From the NCBI GenBank assembly GCA_003988855.1, contig QYAI01000022.1, positions 248,001 through 312,000 of the forward strand: 64,000 nt of DNA, read 5' to 3'. The translations under genes were made by a program, and so were the position numbers. Source of the DNA: Arachnopeziza araneosa (taxonomy: Eukaryota; Ascomycota; Leotiomycetes; Helotiales; Arachnopezizaceae). Of the stretch, positions 1 to 10,583 are shown in pieces (the stretch's first letter is position 1; every line of letters starts with the position of its first letter). The notes below the pieces were generated by a model that saw nothing but the letters and a program-made list of their open reading frames with translations, was not told where the DNA came from and did not search any database.

Positions 1-1365
1 CTTATGTCTAGAAATCTCCGAATTCAGATCCAAGCCATTATATCCAATGTAAGTAGCCCCACCTTGAACCATCTTATCAATAAATTGTACTTTGGCTTGC
101 TGAGCCTCAGCCTCATCGAATTTTGTGATTTCCTTCGCCGATGAGGGTCCTCGAGCAAACTCGTTCAGTAGTGCGGGAAGTGTCTCCAGCCGTGAGTGAC
201 CTTTGCGAGTATCCACCAGAACTTGTGCGAGTTTCGTTCGCAGAACAGTTTTGGCATTCTCGAGCTTTTGTTGTTGACTGACGATGCTTTGTATGTGAGT
301 CTCCGGTATGCACCATTCATGTGTCAAGGCAAACGCTTGGTAGTCATTCAACTTTCGACAACAGGAATCGAAGTGGTCAAATATCTTGATGCAGTTCATT
401 AGATAGTTTTGAGCTGGTTGTATATAGGTAACAGTCTTCGTCGTTTCTGTCCGAAGAAACACATTGAGTAAAGGAATGGGGAGAAGTGTGTAGAAAACTT
501 TGAATATGATCAAGTTAGTAACGATATTTCTAACTAGAACTGGGGAGAAATTTGCACCAAATCTGGCTCGGAACTTTTCCGAGAACTACAGGTCGGAGGA
601 TTGACAATTCTGCTGAAAGGAGAGATTGCAAATACCTGGCTTTCCTTTGCCATTGTTTTCATGCTTGACATGAGCTGGAATAACACTCAGAAATTCATAT
701 GCCTCTTGAAACTTGTGAGAGTCGTTCATCAGAATGCCATCATCCAAGATGTCGCTGAAGGCCATAACATCCGTTTGTAAGTCGTCATCTGCCAACCAAG
801 CGGCATTTTCTTGAATGAGAGGACGCGAAGTTTCCACAGCCTTATTTAATGCCCGAATCTGGGCTTTAAATCGAGTCTTGCTCGCATGAGAGTGACACTG
901 CACTGTCACACTACTCTGCGCTCCCCACTCAATTTCCATTACAATATGTGTGGCATCTTTATTGTCCGCGAAGGAAGCAGCCCTGCATTCATTGACTCCT
1001 GGGCTCGTTGGTTCCAGCTTTTCTTTGATCGTTAGAATCTGATGGTGGACAGTTGCACGCGAGATATGTCTGCTCTTGGCTTTTTCGTCAAGTACTTGTC
1101 CAGCACCGGCTGGTACGACGAGCCCAGCAATGACGCTCGCGCCAAAATCATTACTGACGCCCATCAACTTGAAGTTATCTTCATATGAATCATTATGAAT
1201 GACATTACAGGTTGTTTTATGAATGGCAGTTGTCGACACGCTCTCTCGAGGTAGTGCTTTGTCGAAAAACGACCTAGAGAGAAAACTGTCATCTCTTGCA
1301 TCGTACAAAGTTCCTATCTCCGCAACTTGCCCAAACGCTGGGCGTCGTGAGAAATGATTATCCAT
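1..1365 (-). CDS. Stonustoxin-like (SNTX/MACPF-related) protein, 5' part
   Basis: Two exons are visible, 1365-636 and 413 to beyond the left edge, separated by a 222-nt GT-AG intron (414-635). They give the first 381 residues and the gene continues off the window. The start is the ATG at 1365; the only longer in-frame start would be a TTG. The N-terminus carries RPAFGQVAEIGTLYDAR, a pattern typical of the stonustoxin N-terminal MACPF-like domain, followed by a mixed alpha/beta stretch and, in exon 2, a helical charged segment (SIVSQQQKLENAKTVL). In fish this family forms pores; fungal relatives are long multidomain proteins of unknown role, so pore formation here is not shown. No signal peptide is apparent. 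It lies divergently to a BTB-like gene. Family assignment is fairly sure, function is unknown. Confidence 0.65.
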
Positions 1366-1969
1366 GATTGAAATGCTTAAAGACACGTCAAATGGAAGCA
1401 ATCTTGGGATGGCAGGATACCACCAACAGCCTCGTTTACATATTCAGGGCTAGTCCGATATACAGAGTTTTACTGCCTTAATATGAAAATCGGTAATCAG
1501 ATGTACAGCCACCAATTCAGTACGGTATCGAATGTAATGATGAATGCAGTAGCCTGGACGGTCGGAACGGTTTCTTGCATTTGCACACCGAAAGCCTTGT
1601 TCGTGGTTGGTGACGAGACTGCAGCTGAAGGATGCTGGCGACCTGTTGGAGGGCTCTGGAGCGCTTAGCCACTGGGAAATTTAGAATGGTCTCTTCTCAA
1701 TTGGCAGTAATATGAAATGCAGGGGAAGAGTAGTACTTCTGTGAGCGGCGAGTGTTTTTGGTGTAGATTTGAAATCCTATGATGTTGGTGTTCCCATTGT
1801 GCATTTCTGGTTTCTACAGGGCTTTGGAGCGCTAAACACGGGCGGTCAAGCCCCACCACCCGGGAAAGCTTGCTCAGCCTCACGATATCAACAAGCTGAG
1901 GAAGATTCCATCTTAGGACTTCCAATGTATGCAACGAGAGCTTTCAACAACTAGTTTCTATGCGATCGG
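1366..1969. other. Divergent intergenic region
   Basis: This 604-base stretch separates the divergent SNTX-like and BTB-like genes and probably holds both promoters. Short open frames occur on both strands, but none has a recognisable product or splice context. No repeat or RNA gene was seen. Confidence 0.5.
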
Positions 1970-2812
1970 ATGAACGCTCACACGTCACCACTGATGACTC
2001 ATGGTAAGTTAGTGTTGCTATGTCGAAATTGATTACTTATTTTGAGAACAGAATCTCAATCTCCAAACAAAGTTGTCGAGCATTTTAAAACTCAATACAA
2101 TGTCGAAGTTCACATAGGATCGGAGGAAAGCTTCAAGATCTTCTTCATTAATAAGATTATGCTCTGCAAGGTCTCAGATTACTGTCAGCGTAGACTCGCG
2201 CCTGAGTCAAAGTATCAGGAGGAGGCTGTCCTTCTGAACAACTTTGAGCCTTTGGCCTTTGAGACTTTCTTGCATTGGGTCAGCAATCCTGCCCCCATGA
2301 TCGCTTACGATCCTGATGGCCTACCACAAGAGCCGTGGTTATCGCAAGCTGCTACAGTGTGGCTCTTGGGGAAGAGGCTGCAATGTTCCGACGACTTTGA
2401 TAGATATGCACTATCGCAATTCATTCAAAATTGCGCGTTCATGCTTTTTGGACCGTGGGACCTGATTGAAAAGGAGACATCCAAAGGCTCGCTCCGTCGA
2501 TTTAGTGATCACTGGGTTGTTTGGAACCACAGCCTGGCGGGCTCAGATCCCAACGAGTATCCTGAGCTCCATGCAGTAAAAACCGCGCTCATCGTGCCGG
2601 TCACAGATCCTAGAACATACGATATTGATCATTGGTACTCGGAATGTGGAAAGTATATGCGGCCAAGATGCCTTCACGACCCGATTGTCCGTCTCGAGAA
2701 GAGTGAGGAGGCCAAACAACCAAAGCCAGTAGCGCCGGCTGAATGGGGTCTTGAGAGAGAATTGCGACGCCAAGTTTGTCTCGACTTTGATCCTGTGGAT
2801 ACAAGAAGCTAA
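1970..2812 (+). CDS. BTB/POZ-like domain protein
   Basis: Exon 1 runs to 2003, intron 2004-2051 (48 nt, donor GTAAGT, acceptor ACAG), exon 2 is 2052-2812. Two in-frame ATGs are possible, at 1970 (264 residues) and 1994 (256 residues); an in-frame stop lies at 1952. Residues near the start (VEVHIGSEESFKIFFINKIM, then LCKVSDYCQRRL) resemble the beginning of fungal BTB/POZ folds, where a conserved bait such as 'F.VHK..LC..S.YF' is usual. The part around residues 70-130 would supply the remaining BTB helices. The C-terminal third (HWYSECGKYMRPRCLHDP) is like that of many lineage-expanded fungal BTB proteins. Such domains mediate dimerisation or Cul3 binding; the partner here is unknown. Confidence 0.65.
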
Positions 2813-3043
2813 TGTGAAACAGCAGCGCGCTCAGCGGTGCAGTACAAGATGGGAGGCGAGACAGGAATAGAGTACGGCATACAGAGTGTTTTGATTAACA
2901 AGTTAGCAATGTAGTGTTGGGACGAGCGCGTGCACTCGAGCTTGTCTTTTCTACTTTTAAATATCATAGTGAAGTCTTCAATAAGACATCATCATATATT
3001 ACACTTGTCATAAATCATTCTCATAAGTCAAGCCGACTTACAT

Positions 3044-5686
3044 TCAACTTAAGTCTATGTCTTCTGGTTCCTTCGGCTTGACCATCCTTGCGACCACCTC
3101 AGATCCATTGACGTCAACCAGGAAATCAACAATCTTATTGCTCTCACGAATCTCTTCATCAACCTCGAGATACGCTTCGACAAGAAGATCTTCTAATTTC
3201 CTAGCGCCCATGATCAAGCTCCGAGCACCAAGATCGGAATGATATTCCGCCTCGGCCAAAATACGACACACTGACGCATCTTTGCGGATCTTTAGATTTA
3301 TATTTCCAAGAAGCTGCTCCTTTGGGCCTGAAACAAGATTTACAGGCCCCCGGACCCTTTGGCCTAGTTCAAGGAGAAACTTGTGCACGATTACCGCTTG
3401 CTCACCGGGGGAGAACGGCAAGAACGGGAGGAAGTCTGAGATTCGACCTGTGACAGGAGACTACACCATCGACCATTAGCCCTCTCTTTCTCAGTGATGG
3501 AACTCCCAAAGCCGTCCGGTTCTGAGTTTGGAACTTACCCCAAATTGGGAAAGAAAATCCTCCTTGATTGCTTTTGAGAGACTCTTCATCAGCCGAAGCT
3601 TCTCGCTCTCATCGTCATCTTCGAATATTTGCTTATGGTGCAGTTTGCAGAAGCTTTGAATCGTTGGGTCCAACGCGTTCGTAGCCAAAATCCAGACTGT
3701 TTTAGAGCAGTCGATCTTTTTGAGGTCACGACGATCCTGATACTCTCCTAAAAGTGGCATTAACAGTGGTATTCGGAAGGGGGAGTGAATACGTGCCATT
3801 ATCAAATGGAACTAATAAAGCTTGGTGTATATCAGCTGTAGTCTTCTCAAACTCGTCGAGAAATACGATACACCTCTTTCCCGCATTCTTAGCCAGGAAA
3901 TTGTTCAACGGGGTTCCATGCTCAGCTCCAACGTAGGGATTTCGAGGGCCGAATAACTCTATCTCACGGTTGTAGATAGTGCAATCAACGATTTCGAGAT
4001 TCAAACTCATTAGATGCCCGAGTCTCCTCGCAAGTTCAGTTTTTCCATGACCACTCGGCCCTGCAAAGACCATCACCAAAGGTCTTGTAGTTGGCACCAT
4101 CATATAGTTTAACAGTTTTTGGAAAAGTCGGTTCGTCGCCATTGTTTGACCAATCAGGAAATATGAAATCCCAAGAAGTGCTTCCGCGTTTCTTAGCTTA
4201 GCAACTTGCCTGTGACGACTCGAGGGTTTCTTCGCCTTGGATGCACGTTCTAGGTAATAGCGTTGTGTGATATTCGCTGTCCGAGCAAGTTTTGCTCTCG
4301 CGGTAGGAGTACACCAAGAGTAAGCCTTATCTTCCATATCCTTCTTCAAACTTTCATCGCTAGGGCCGTTATCGGGAACGTCTTGGATAAATGGCGTGTA
4401 GAATGATGAAGGTATGGCTTGGGGGACTGCACCGAGACTCAACAATGTTGAGACTGTCAGCGTGGTATCAGTGTCGAGCTGTTCACTATTCATGATTGCA
4501 AAAGCGAGGAGAGGAACTTTTGAAGTTTCGTGGATAGCTGAAACATCCGCACCAGATGCAATCCAGATTCGGATCAGAGTTTCATTGTTTGTTGCCACAG
4601 CAAAGAAGATTGACGGAAACCCTTCTAAGGCATCTGAGAGGTGTTTCCGTACAACATTGGGGTCATAATATGCCAGATAATCTGTCACAAGCCGGATATC
4701 TATGCCATGTTGAATAGCACCAATTAAGTCCCGTAGGCTGAAGCCATCATTACCTTCTCCAACTCCAGGCGTCAAATTCGGTGGTGGAGAGATCTCTGGA
4801 AGAATGAAATCCCATTCCGGCTCTTTGATATCTTCCACCATCGAACTTTCAAGCGGAGATACGTCACAAATCGGATCCTCGGTGAGAAGGTCTTTTAAAA
4901 GCAGTCTTGAAAAGTTTAAATCTTTGAGGTCTGGCTTGGGGATAGGCGGTGGCTCTATAGAAGGCTTTCTCGAGGCCGAACTTTCAGGACTAAGATTACG
5001 AAGATTGGATGCTTCACTTTTAGCCTTCTTGGAAGCCAAAAGTGAAGGGGAGGACTCTGTGGCTACCGGCTCCATCTCTGACAACCTGTTTGACTCGGAC
5101 ACTGAATGGGAAGCAGTTTCCGGGATGAATCCGGATGTTTCATCTTGGATGTGATAAAAATCTTCCTGAGCCGGCTCAGAAACCGGTGAAATGGCGGAAA
5201 TATTTTCGTTATCTTTAATCTTATTCTTTGGCAAGTTTACAGCTCGCAATTTCTGAGGCTTTTTGGGAGGTGGAGGACGCTTTGCAGTCGGAAAGGGGCG
5301 CTCTATCAAGACTTTTGGACTGCTCAGAGGAACCTCGCCCGTAGACGGTGTGATGAATATCAAGTCGTCATTGGAACCCTCATCAGATATCAAATCCAAA
5401 CCGTTTTCCCCGGGAGACTGGTGTGTGTGCATCCCTTGGGGAGCTGTTGAGACTCCATAGAGTGTCTCGATATCGTAGCGCAGTTTTGCTTCCTCTACAT
5501 TGTCGCTACACTGCCGTTGAATGAATGAGACTGTGAAACAATCGCCGGGAAGCGTGCAGAAGAACTCACTTGCAACAGCCTTATGGCGTCCCTCTCACTA
5601 CAATGACAAGCGTCCATGACATCGTGAATTTGAGCAGGGTCCGGAGACTGGTTCTCGTTTGCCGTGAGGGAAACAGAGAAAGACAT
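3044..5686 (-). CDS. UBA-like / ankyrin / ClpB-type AAA+ ATPase fusion
   Basis: Four exons: 5686-5570, 5510-3797, 3747-3540, 3461-3044, giving 818 residues. Introns are 5511-5569 (GTGAGT), 3748-3796 (GC-AG, donor GCACGT) and 3462-3539 (GTAAGT). The N-terminus (about 17-60) looks like a UBA/CUE helix bundle (QIHDVMDACHCSERDAIRLL then NVEEAKLRYDIETLYG). Residues 80-280 are low complexity. Residues about 335-410 read as degenerate ankyrin repeats (VATNNETLIRIWIASGADVS). Residues about 510-818 form one ClpB/Hsp104 D2-like AAA+ module: Walker A GPSGHGKT (about 523-530), Walker B CIVFLDEFEK (about 586-595), sensor-1 WILATNA, and the C-terminal small domain ending in a DLGARSL-type motif. A single AAA+ ring with ubiquitin-binding and ankyrin parts suggests an unfoldase for ubiquitinated clients; that is inference. 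Confidence 0.8.
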
Positions 5687-6090
5687 CTCAACAATGACAG
5701 TATAAGCAGAACTCTGGCGAAGAAATTATTTAACTGCTTCAAAGAAAGGTCCTCCACTGCAAGGCATGTCGATGATGGTCCGGCGAATAAAAGTTGATTT
5801 CTAGCAAGGCAGACTACCTAAGCTCTTTTAATGCATTTCATTGGTGAGGCTGATGGCCAACGACTGAGACTAGGTGTTACAAGCCATGTTATGAGACTGC
5901 AGGAATGAGAATCGTGGCACGAATAAGACGTGTCTGACTCACCTCACAGATAGCCGAATGTAAATATATGTGTGTGATTTACGGAGAGAATAGTGGCGCC
6001 AAAGTCATGTGCTTTCCCCAGAAACTTGCGTAACCTTCAAACTCCGACTTACACGTTCAGAAACCAACCACGCTTCTTGAAGTACCCTCA
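5687..6090. other. Divergent promoter region
   Basis: These 404 bases lie between the start codons of the AAA+ fusion gene (minus) and the coiled-coil gene (plus). They should hold both promoters and 5' leaders. No repeat or further gene was recognised. Confidence 0.5.
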
Positions 6091-7224
6091 ATGGCACCTC
6101 GAGCCCGCGATCAATATTTTCCAGATGGCCTAGGATTTGATTCGAACACTGTGATATTTCGCCATACTACCTTGTCCCCGCAAGTTCGAACCGAGAACCC
6201 CGCTGTTGAAGCTGCACAGCAGATGGAGGAACAGCACTCCCTCAGTAGCCCGGCCAGTGCCAAGGGCTTGAGATCACGGCAGACGCTGATAGCAGAGAAT
6301 TCTCGACAAACAGACGCGCTAAGCAAGATGGTGACGGATCTTGTCAAGACCAAGTCGGAACTTCGAGCCCAAGATGCCAGACTGTCCAGCCAGCAAAGCG
6401 TCATCGAAAAGCAAAGTGAAGAGTTGGAACGGCTGCGGCTTCATGTCAAAACAAGCAGCATTCAAAAGTCTGCCGAGTTGGAACAAGCGATCGGTCAATT
6501 GACCGCAGAACTTCGAGAGAAGGATCTGGACTTGAGAGAAAAAGACCAGATTTTGCGTGACCGGGAGTTTGAGCTTCGTACCATGGGAGAGCAGCTCCGG
6601 CGGGAGCAGAAACAGCGTGGAAAGGACATGGTAGAAATGCAGAAGCTTCAAAATATGATAAATGATCAGTATCATACTCAAAGGACGAGGGATGGATCAC
6701 AACGTGAGAACGAGCATTCCAAGATCGAAATTCTACAGCAAGAAATGCAAGCCCTGAAGATAGCACATGACTCGGCACTGTCCCAGCAGATTGACGCTGG
6801 AAACGCTAGGGTCAAACAATATCTTGACGAATTGAGCCAGTCGAAAGCCACACACGAAGCAGCACAGTCTGCCATGGACGCCGAAAAAGCAAAGAGCCAG
6901 CAGTATCTCCAAGAAATCGACAGACAGAACATCGCGACCTCACGTCTGCTATCCCAAATCCAGGACCGGGAAACGCAAACGCAAAAGCTGACGCAAGATC
7001 TGAACAACCTCCAAGCATCATTCGAGAAGGCCGTCGCCAAGACGAACATCAAATCACAAGCAAAAGAGCAGCTCGAAACCTCACATGCGAACGACCTTGC
7101 CGAGGCTCACCGCATGACGAAATTCTTCCAGAAGAACAGCGAGGCATCAACACGGAAGGTGAGGGAGCTCGAGGCAGAACTTCTGAGGTTGAAGCAATCG
7201 TCGCGGAGACAGGGCGAGGCATAG
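6091..7224 (+). CDS. Coiled-coil protein of unknown function
   Basis: A single exon from ATG 6091 encodes 377 residues. The first 60 residues are unstructured; from about residue 70 to the end the protein is an almost unbroken heptad-rich coiled coil, dominated by Glu, Gln, Lys, Leu and Arg (for example LREKDLDLREKDQILRDREF). There is no signal peptide, membrane segment or catalytic motif. Long coiled coils of this kind occur in septal, spindle-pole, tethering and scaffold proteins, and nothing here chooses between them. It is transcribed away from the AAA+ fusion gene across a 404-base promoter region. I do not recognise the family. Confidence 0.7.
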   Translation: MAPRARDQYFPDGLGFDSNTVIFRHTTLSPQVRTENPAVEAAQQMEEQHSLSSPASAKGLRSRQTLIAENSRQTDALSKMVTDLVKTKSELRAQDARLSSQQSVIEKQSEELERLRLHVKTSSIQKSAELEQAIGQLTAELREKDLDLREKDQILRDREFELRTMGEQLRREQKQRGKDMVEMQKLQNMINDQYHTQRTRDGSQRENEHSKIEILQQEMQALKIAHDSALSQQIDAGNARVKQYLDELSQSKATHEAAQSAMDAEKAKSQQYLQEIDRQNIATSRLLSQIQDRETQTQKLTQDLNNLQASFEKAVAKTNIKSQAKEQLETSHANDLAEAHRMTKFFQKNSEASTRKVRELEAELLRLKQSSRRQGEA

Positions 7225-8534
7225 GAACATGCTCCAACCAATGCTCCAACCAATGCGGCACTCAAATCCCGGGAGCCGCCTGGTGCATGGCTAGATGCGG
7301 ATATGCAGCGCAGCTCTCTCAGCTTAAAACGAAAGCCGCTGGCTACCTAGCATGTCTAGCGCCTAGCATATCATAGGGAGCAATAAAAATACATTGAAGA
7401 CCAAGAGGGCAGGAAAATTGACACAGAGTCAGATGAGGGAATCATGATGATGAATATCCAGGATTGCTAATCCCGAGTTCGGCATCAGGATGGAGATTGT
7501 TAATGGATTGAAAGATCTTGAAAGAACCGTCCTGGCTGCAGATGAAGAATTTTGTTCTTTGCAAGCTCGGATCTTCACCCTCGATGCTGCGACATGAGAT
7601 GCTTCACGATTCAGCATCCGTCTACCTCGTCGTATCCATTTAAGCGACTCGCCCCTGAGCCAAGTCGCTAAGGTCGGGGAAAAGTGGGTCAAGCGGAAGG
7701 TCGAGCACCATCTCCTAGCATCTTTAGAAATCATGTAGATTGGCATTTCCACGGGTAGCTATCTTGAGCATCGATAGAAGAAGTAGTCATAGCACATAAC
7801 AACAATCATATTCCCCAACAGAACAGAATGCTCAGCCCCGTATTGTTCATCTTGAACACCATTGATCCAACCGTCCAGCAGATGACCTAGAACGGTTCGA
7901 GCAATACGTCCAAACGAGAGAAAGAAAGAAATCTATATATATTTGGTGAAGACAAGAGCCGAGCTGCAAGTCCCACGGTTCCAAGGTAAGTTGTCGATCC
8001 GAACTCGGAAAAAGGTCATCACGATGGGGAGACACAGCGAGGTAAGAGCTGATCCGCAGAGAAGAAGAAGATGGGATACATGGCATAGGCACACGACACG
8101 AACCCAGCGTCCAAAGAGAGCCAGGATAAGAGGGGAGGCAAGCAAATCCCCCCCGGCAACTCCAGCGTGTCCACCCACCTGCCCTCGGTAACACGCACTC
8201 TTCTCCTTCGTGAGGAGAGTGGCTCTCATCTCTCATCTTGTATGGAGAGAAGAGATAGGAATCGGGAATTGACATGTCACCCAAGACCAACAGAGGCATG
8301 AGCAGCACATGTAATATATAAGACGTAAATGAAGCCATGATGTTATTGGGTATCAACGGTTTTACATACAACCAACCAGCACCAACGAGAGTCTTTTCAC
8401 ATCAGGTATCTCATCTCATAATTATCACCTTCATCACAAAAGTACAATCTTACCCCCCCGACATTGAGGCACGAAATGAAATCGGATTAATATTTGGCAA
8501 AAGTAAGTCTACCGCGCAAACCAAGACCAGATAT
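7225..8534. other. Convergent intergenic region
   Basis: About 1.3 kb between the 3' ends of the coiled-coil gene and the phosphate transporter gene. It should contain both 3' UTRs. Several open frames of up to 174 codons exist on the minus strand but they overlap one another, lack splice context and have no recognisable domain. No gene is called. Confidence 0.5.
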
Positions 8535-10583
8535 CTAAGCGGTAGTTGGCTCAGGGCTATCGTGGGCCTTCTCATCAACAAGCTCGGCGGGTCTGTTGAC
8601 AGACTCCTCGCCGTTGAGATCTTCGAGGGTCTTTCTCTTGGTCTCAGGGAGCAAGACAGAGGTGAAGATGCCGAGGAACATGAAGAGAGCAAAGATCTCA
8701 AGGACGTGGGGCAACCATGGGGATGCAGCACGGCCAGTGGCACCCTTCTTAGCACCGCGAACACGGAGAGGAGCAATGGCAGCTTGGGCGATAACAGCAC
8801 CAAGCTTGCCAGAGGCGGCCGAGATACCGTGCGAGGTAGAACGGTAGCGGGTTGGGAAACATTCTCCAGGGATGATAAAGGTGGTCATGTTAGGGCCAAA
8901 GTTGAAGAAGAACTGGGCGAGAACATAGATGGCGAGGAGACCGTGGTTGGAGAGCTTGTTGTAGGCAAAGCCGAAGATGCAGAAGAGGATGGTCTAGTCT
9001 TGCGTTAGTGTAGCTCTCCGTTTTTGTCAAGGGGACGTACCAAGATGATGAAGCCACCGATTTGGATGGGCTTGCGACCAAGGGTATCAAGGGTTGCAAC
9101 GGATACCCAGTAACCTGGGACAGCACCAGCCAAGATGACAATCAAGTTACCAACACCCAAGTTCATGAAGATCTTGTAGCAGTTGGCGCCGCCAGAGTAA
9201 CCAATGGTGGAGAGGATGATGGGGGTGTTCAAAGAGAGACCATAGTAGGCGCTGGAACGGATTAGTCATAAGCTATTTTCCTTGCGATTGAGAAACTCAC
9301 ATATCGAGGAAGAACCAAGAACCGGCTGTACCAAGGAGGATCTTTCCATTCTTCCATTGGCCGTAATGAGCGAAGAAATCTTTCCACGAGGCCTTGGGAA
9401 CGACCAATGACTCTTGGGCAGCCATGCGGCCTTGGATACGGGTGACATCGTCTGGCTTGCCCTCACGCCTACCGGCGATATAGGCATCAACATCGTCACC
9501 AGCCTGCTCAACATCACGAGCGACATCAAAGGTATAACGAGGAGTCTCGGGGATGGTCAATCGGTAGTAGAGAGCAATACAAGCTGGGACGGCACCGAAA
9601 CCAATCAGGATTCTCCACATCTATGAAAAATTAGTCGCCGAAACCAGGAAACGTGCCATTCTTGTCTTGATTGGCACAGAGCGACCTGGACTAACCTTAT
9701 CAACGGCTTCGCCGCAAACACCAGTGCAAGTAGCATAAGACTTGGCAGACTTCAAAGACTCCTTGAAGCCAGCAGTGACGATGATCATGACAAGAGCACC
9801 AGTCAATTGGCCAATACCTTGCATGGCAAAGACGGCTCCCATCATAGCACCTCTCCATTTGGTGGTCGCGAACTCGGAGGTGATAATGGAAGAAAGCGGA
9901 TAATCACCACCGATTCCTACGAGCGTCAACTGCTATTCTCATGTCTCGTGTGCAGACTCGACTTACCGATACCCATCATTACACGCCAGAAGATAATGAT
10001 ACCAACAATGTCGATGGCGACGGATCCCGAAGTCAAGGCTTGAGCAAGAGTTGCAAAGATAATGAGGATCAGCTCGAGACCATACATCTTCTTTCGCCCA
10101 ACCACATCGGCCAAGAAACCGAAACCGAGCTGTCCAACGATGGTTCCGCCAGATGTTGCGACCTTGATGGCGGTATCGGAGTTGGTGGGCATGGCACCTT
10201 TGCTATTGCTGCTGTCAGCGCTGACCTGCTGGACATTGGGGAATGTGCCTACCTGTGGTTGAAGTACACCACACCCAACATGGTGGTGAGGAGACCGACA
10301 GCGAAAATGTCGTAGGAATCAGTGAAGAAACCGGTTCCTGCTACCAAGCACTAGAGTTCGCGTCAGCGGCGTAGTCCACGGCCAAACGCTTTCGTGACGG
10401 AGCACTTACGGCTCTGACGTGGTACCATCCGAATGGCGCCTTGTCGATCTCGGCGAGAGCAAGTCGTCGCCGCTCATTGGGGTCCTGGATGTGGGCGAAG
10501 TCATTGTTGAAGTTGTGATAGGCCGCGTTACCACCAGCGGTCTTGTGCTGCACAGCGGCAGCCGCAGGAGTAGAGTCAGCCAT
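8535..10583 (-). CDS. PHO84: Inorganic phosphate:H+ symporter (Pho84 class, MFS)
   Basis: Seven exons, 10583-10410, 10350-10253, 10202-9967, 9916-9696, 9620-9301, 9251-9041 and 8993-8535, give 572 residues; the introns are 47-75 nt and all GT-AG. The start ATG at 10583 is followed by the conserved cytosolic lead and KAPFGWYHVRA, then GTGFFTDSYDIF in the first membrane helix, the GQLGFGFLADVVGRKKMYG loop between helices 2 and 3, and GIGGDYPLSS in helix 4, which is the phosphate-transporter signature. The long central loop and the C-terminal PETKRKTLEDLNGE tail are also typical. The family imports phosphate at the plasma membrane with protons and is induced by phosphate starvation through Pho4/NUC-1-type bHLH factors. 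Length matches the family. A paralogue is possible, so the symbol denotes the class. Confidence 0.92.

Noticed and set aside
7880..7910. GGTTCGAG resembling a tRNA B box
   Set aside because: No matching A box, acceptor stem or anticodon arm could be drawn around it.
7847..8371. 174-codon minus-strand frame downstream of the phosphate transporter
   Set aside because: Overlaps other frames, has skewed Ser/Leu/Cys content and lies in the expected 3' UTR.
8337..9008. 223-codon plus-strand frame
   Set aside because: Antisense to the last exon of the phosphate transporter and composed of Gly/Glu/Asp-rich shadow sequence.
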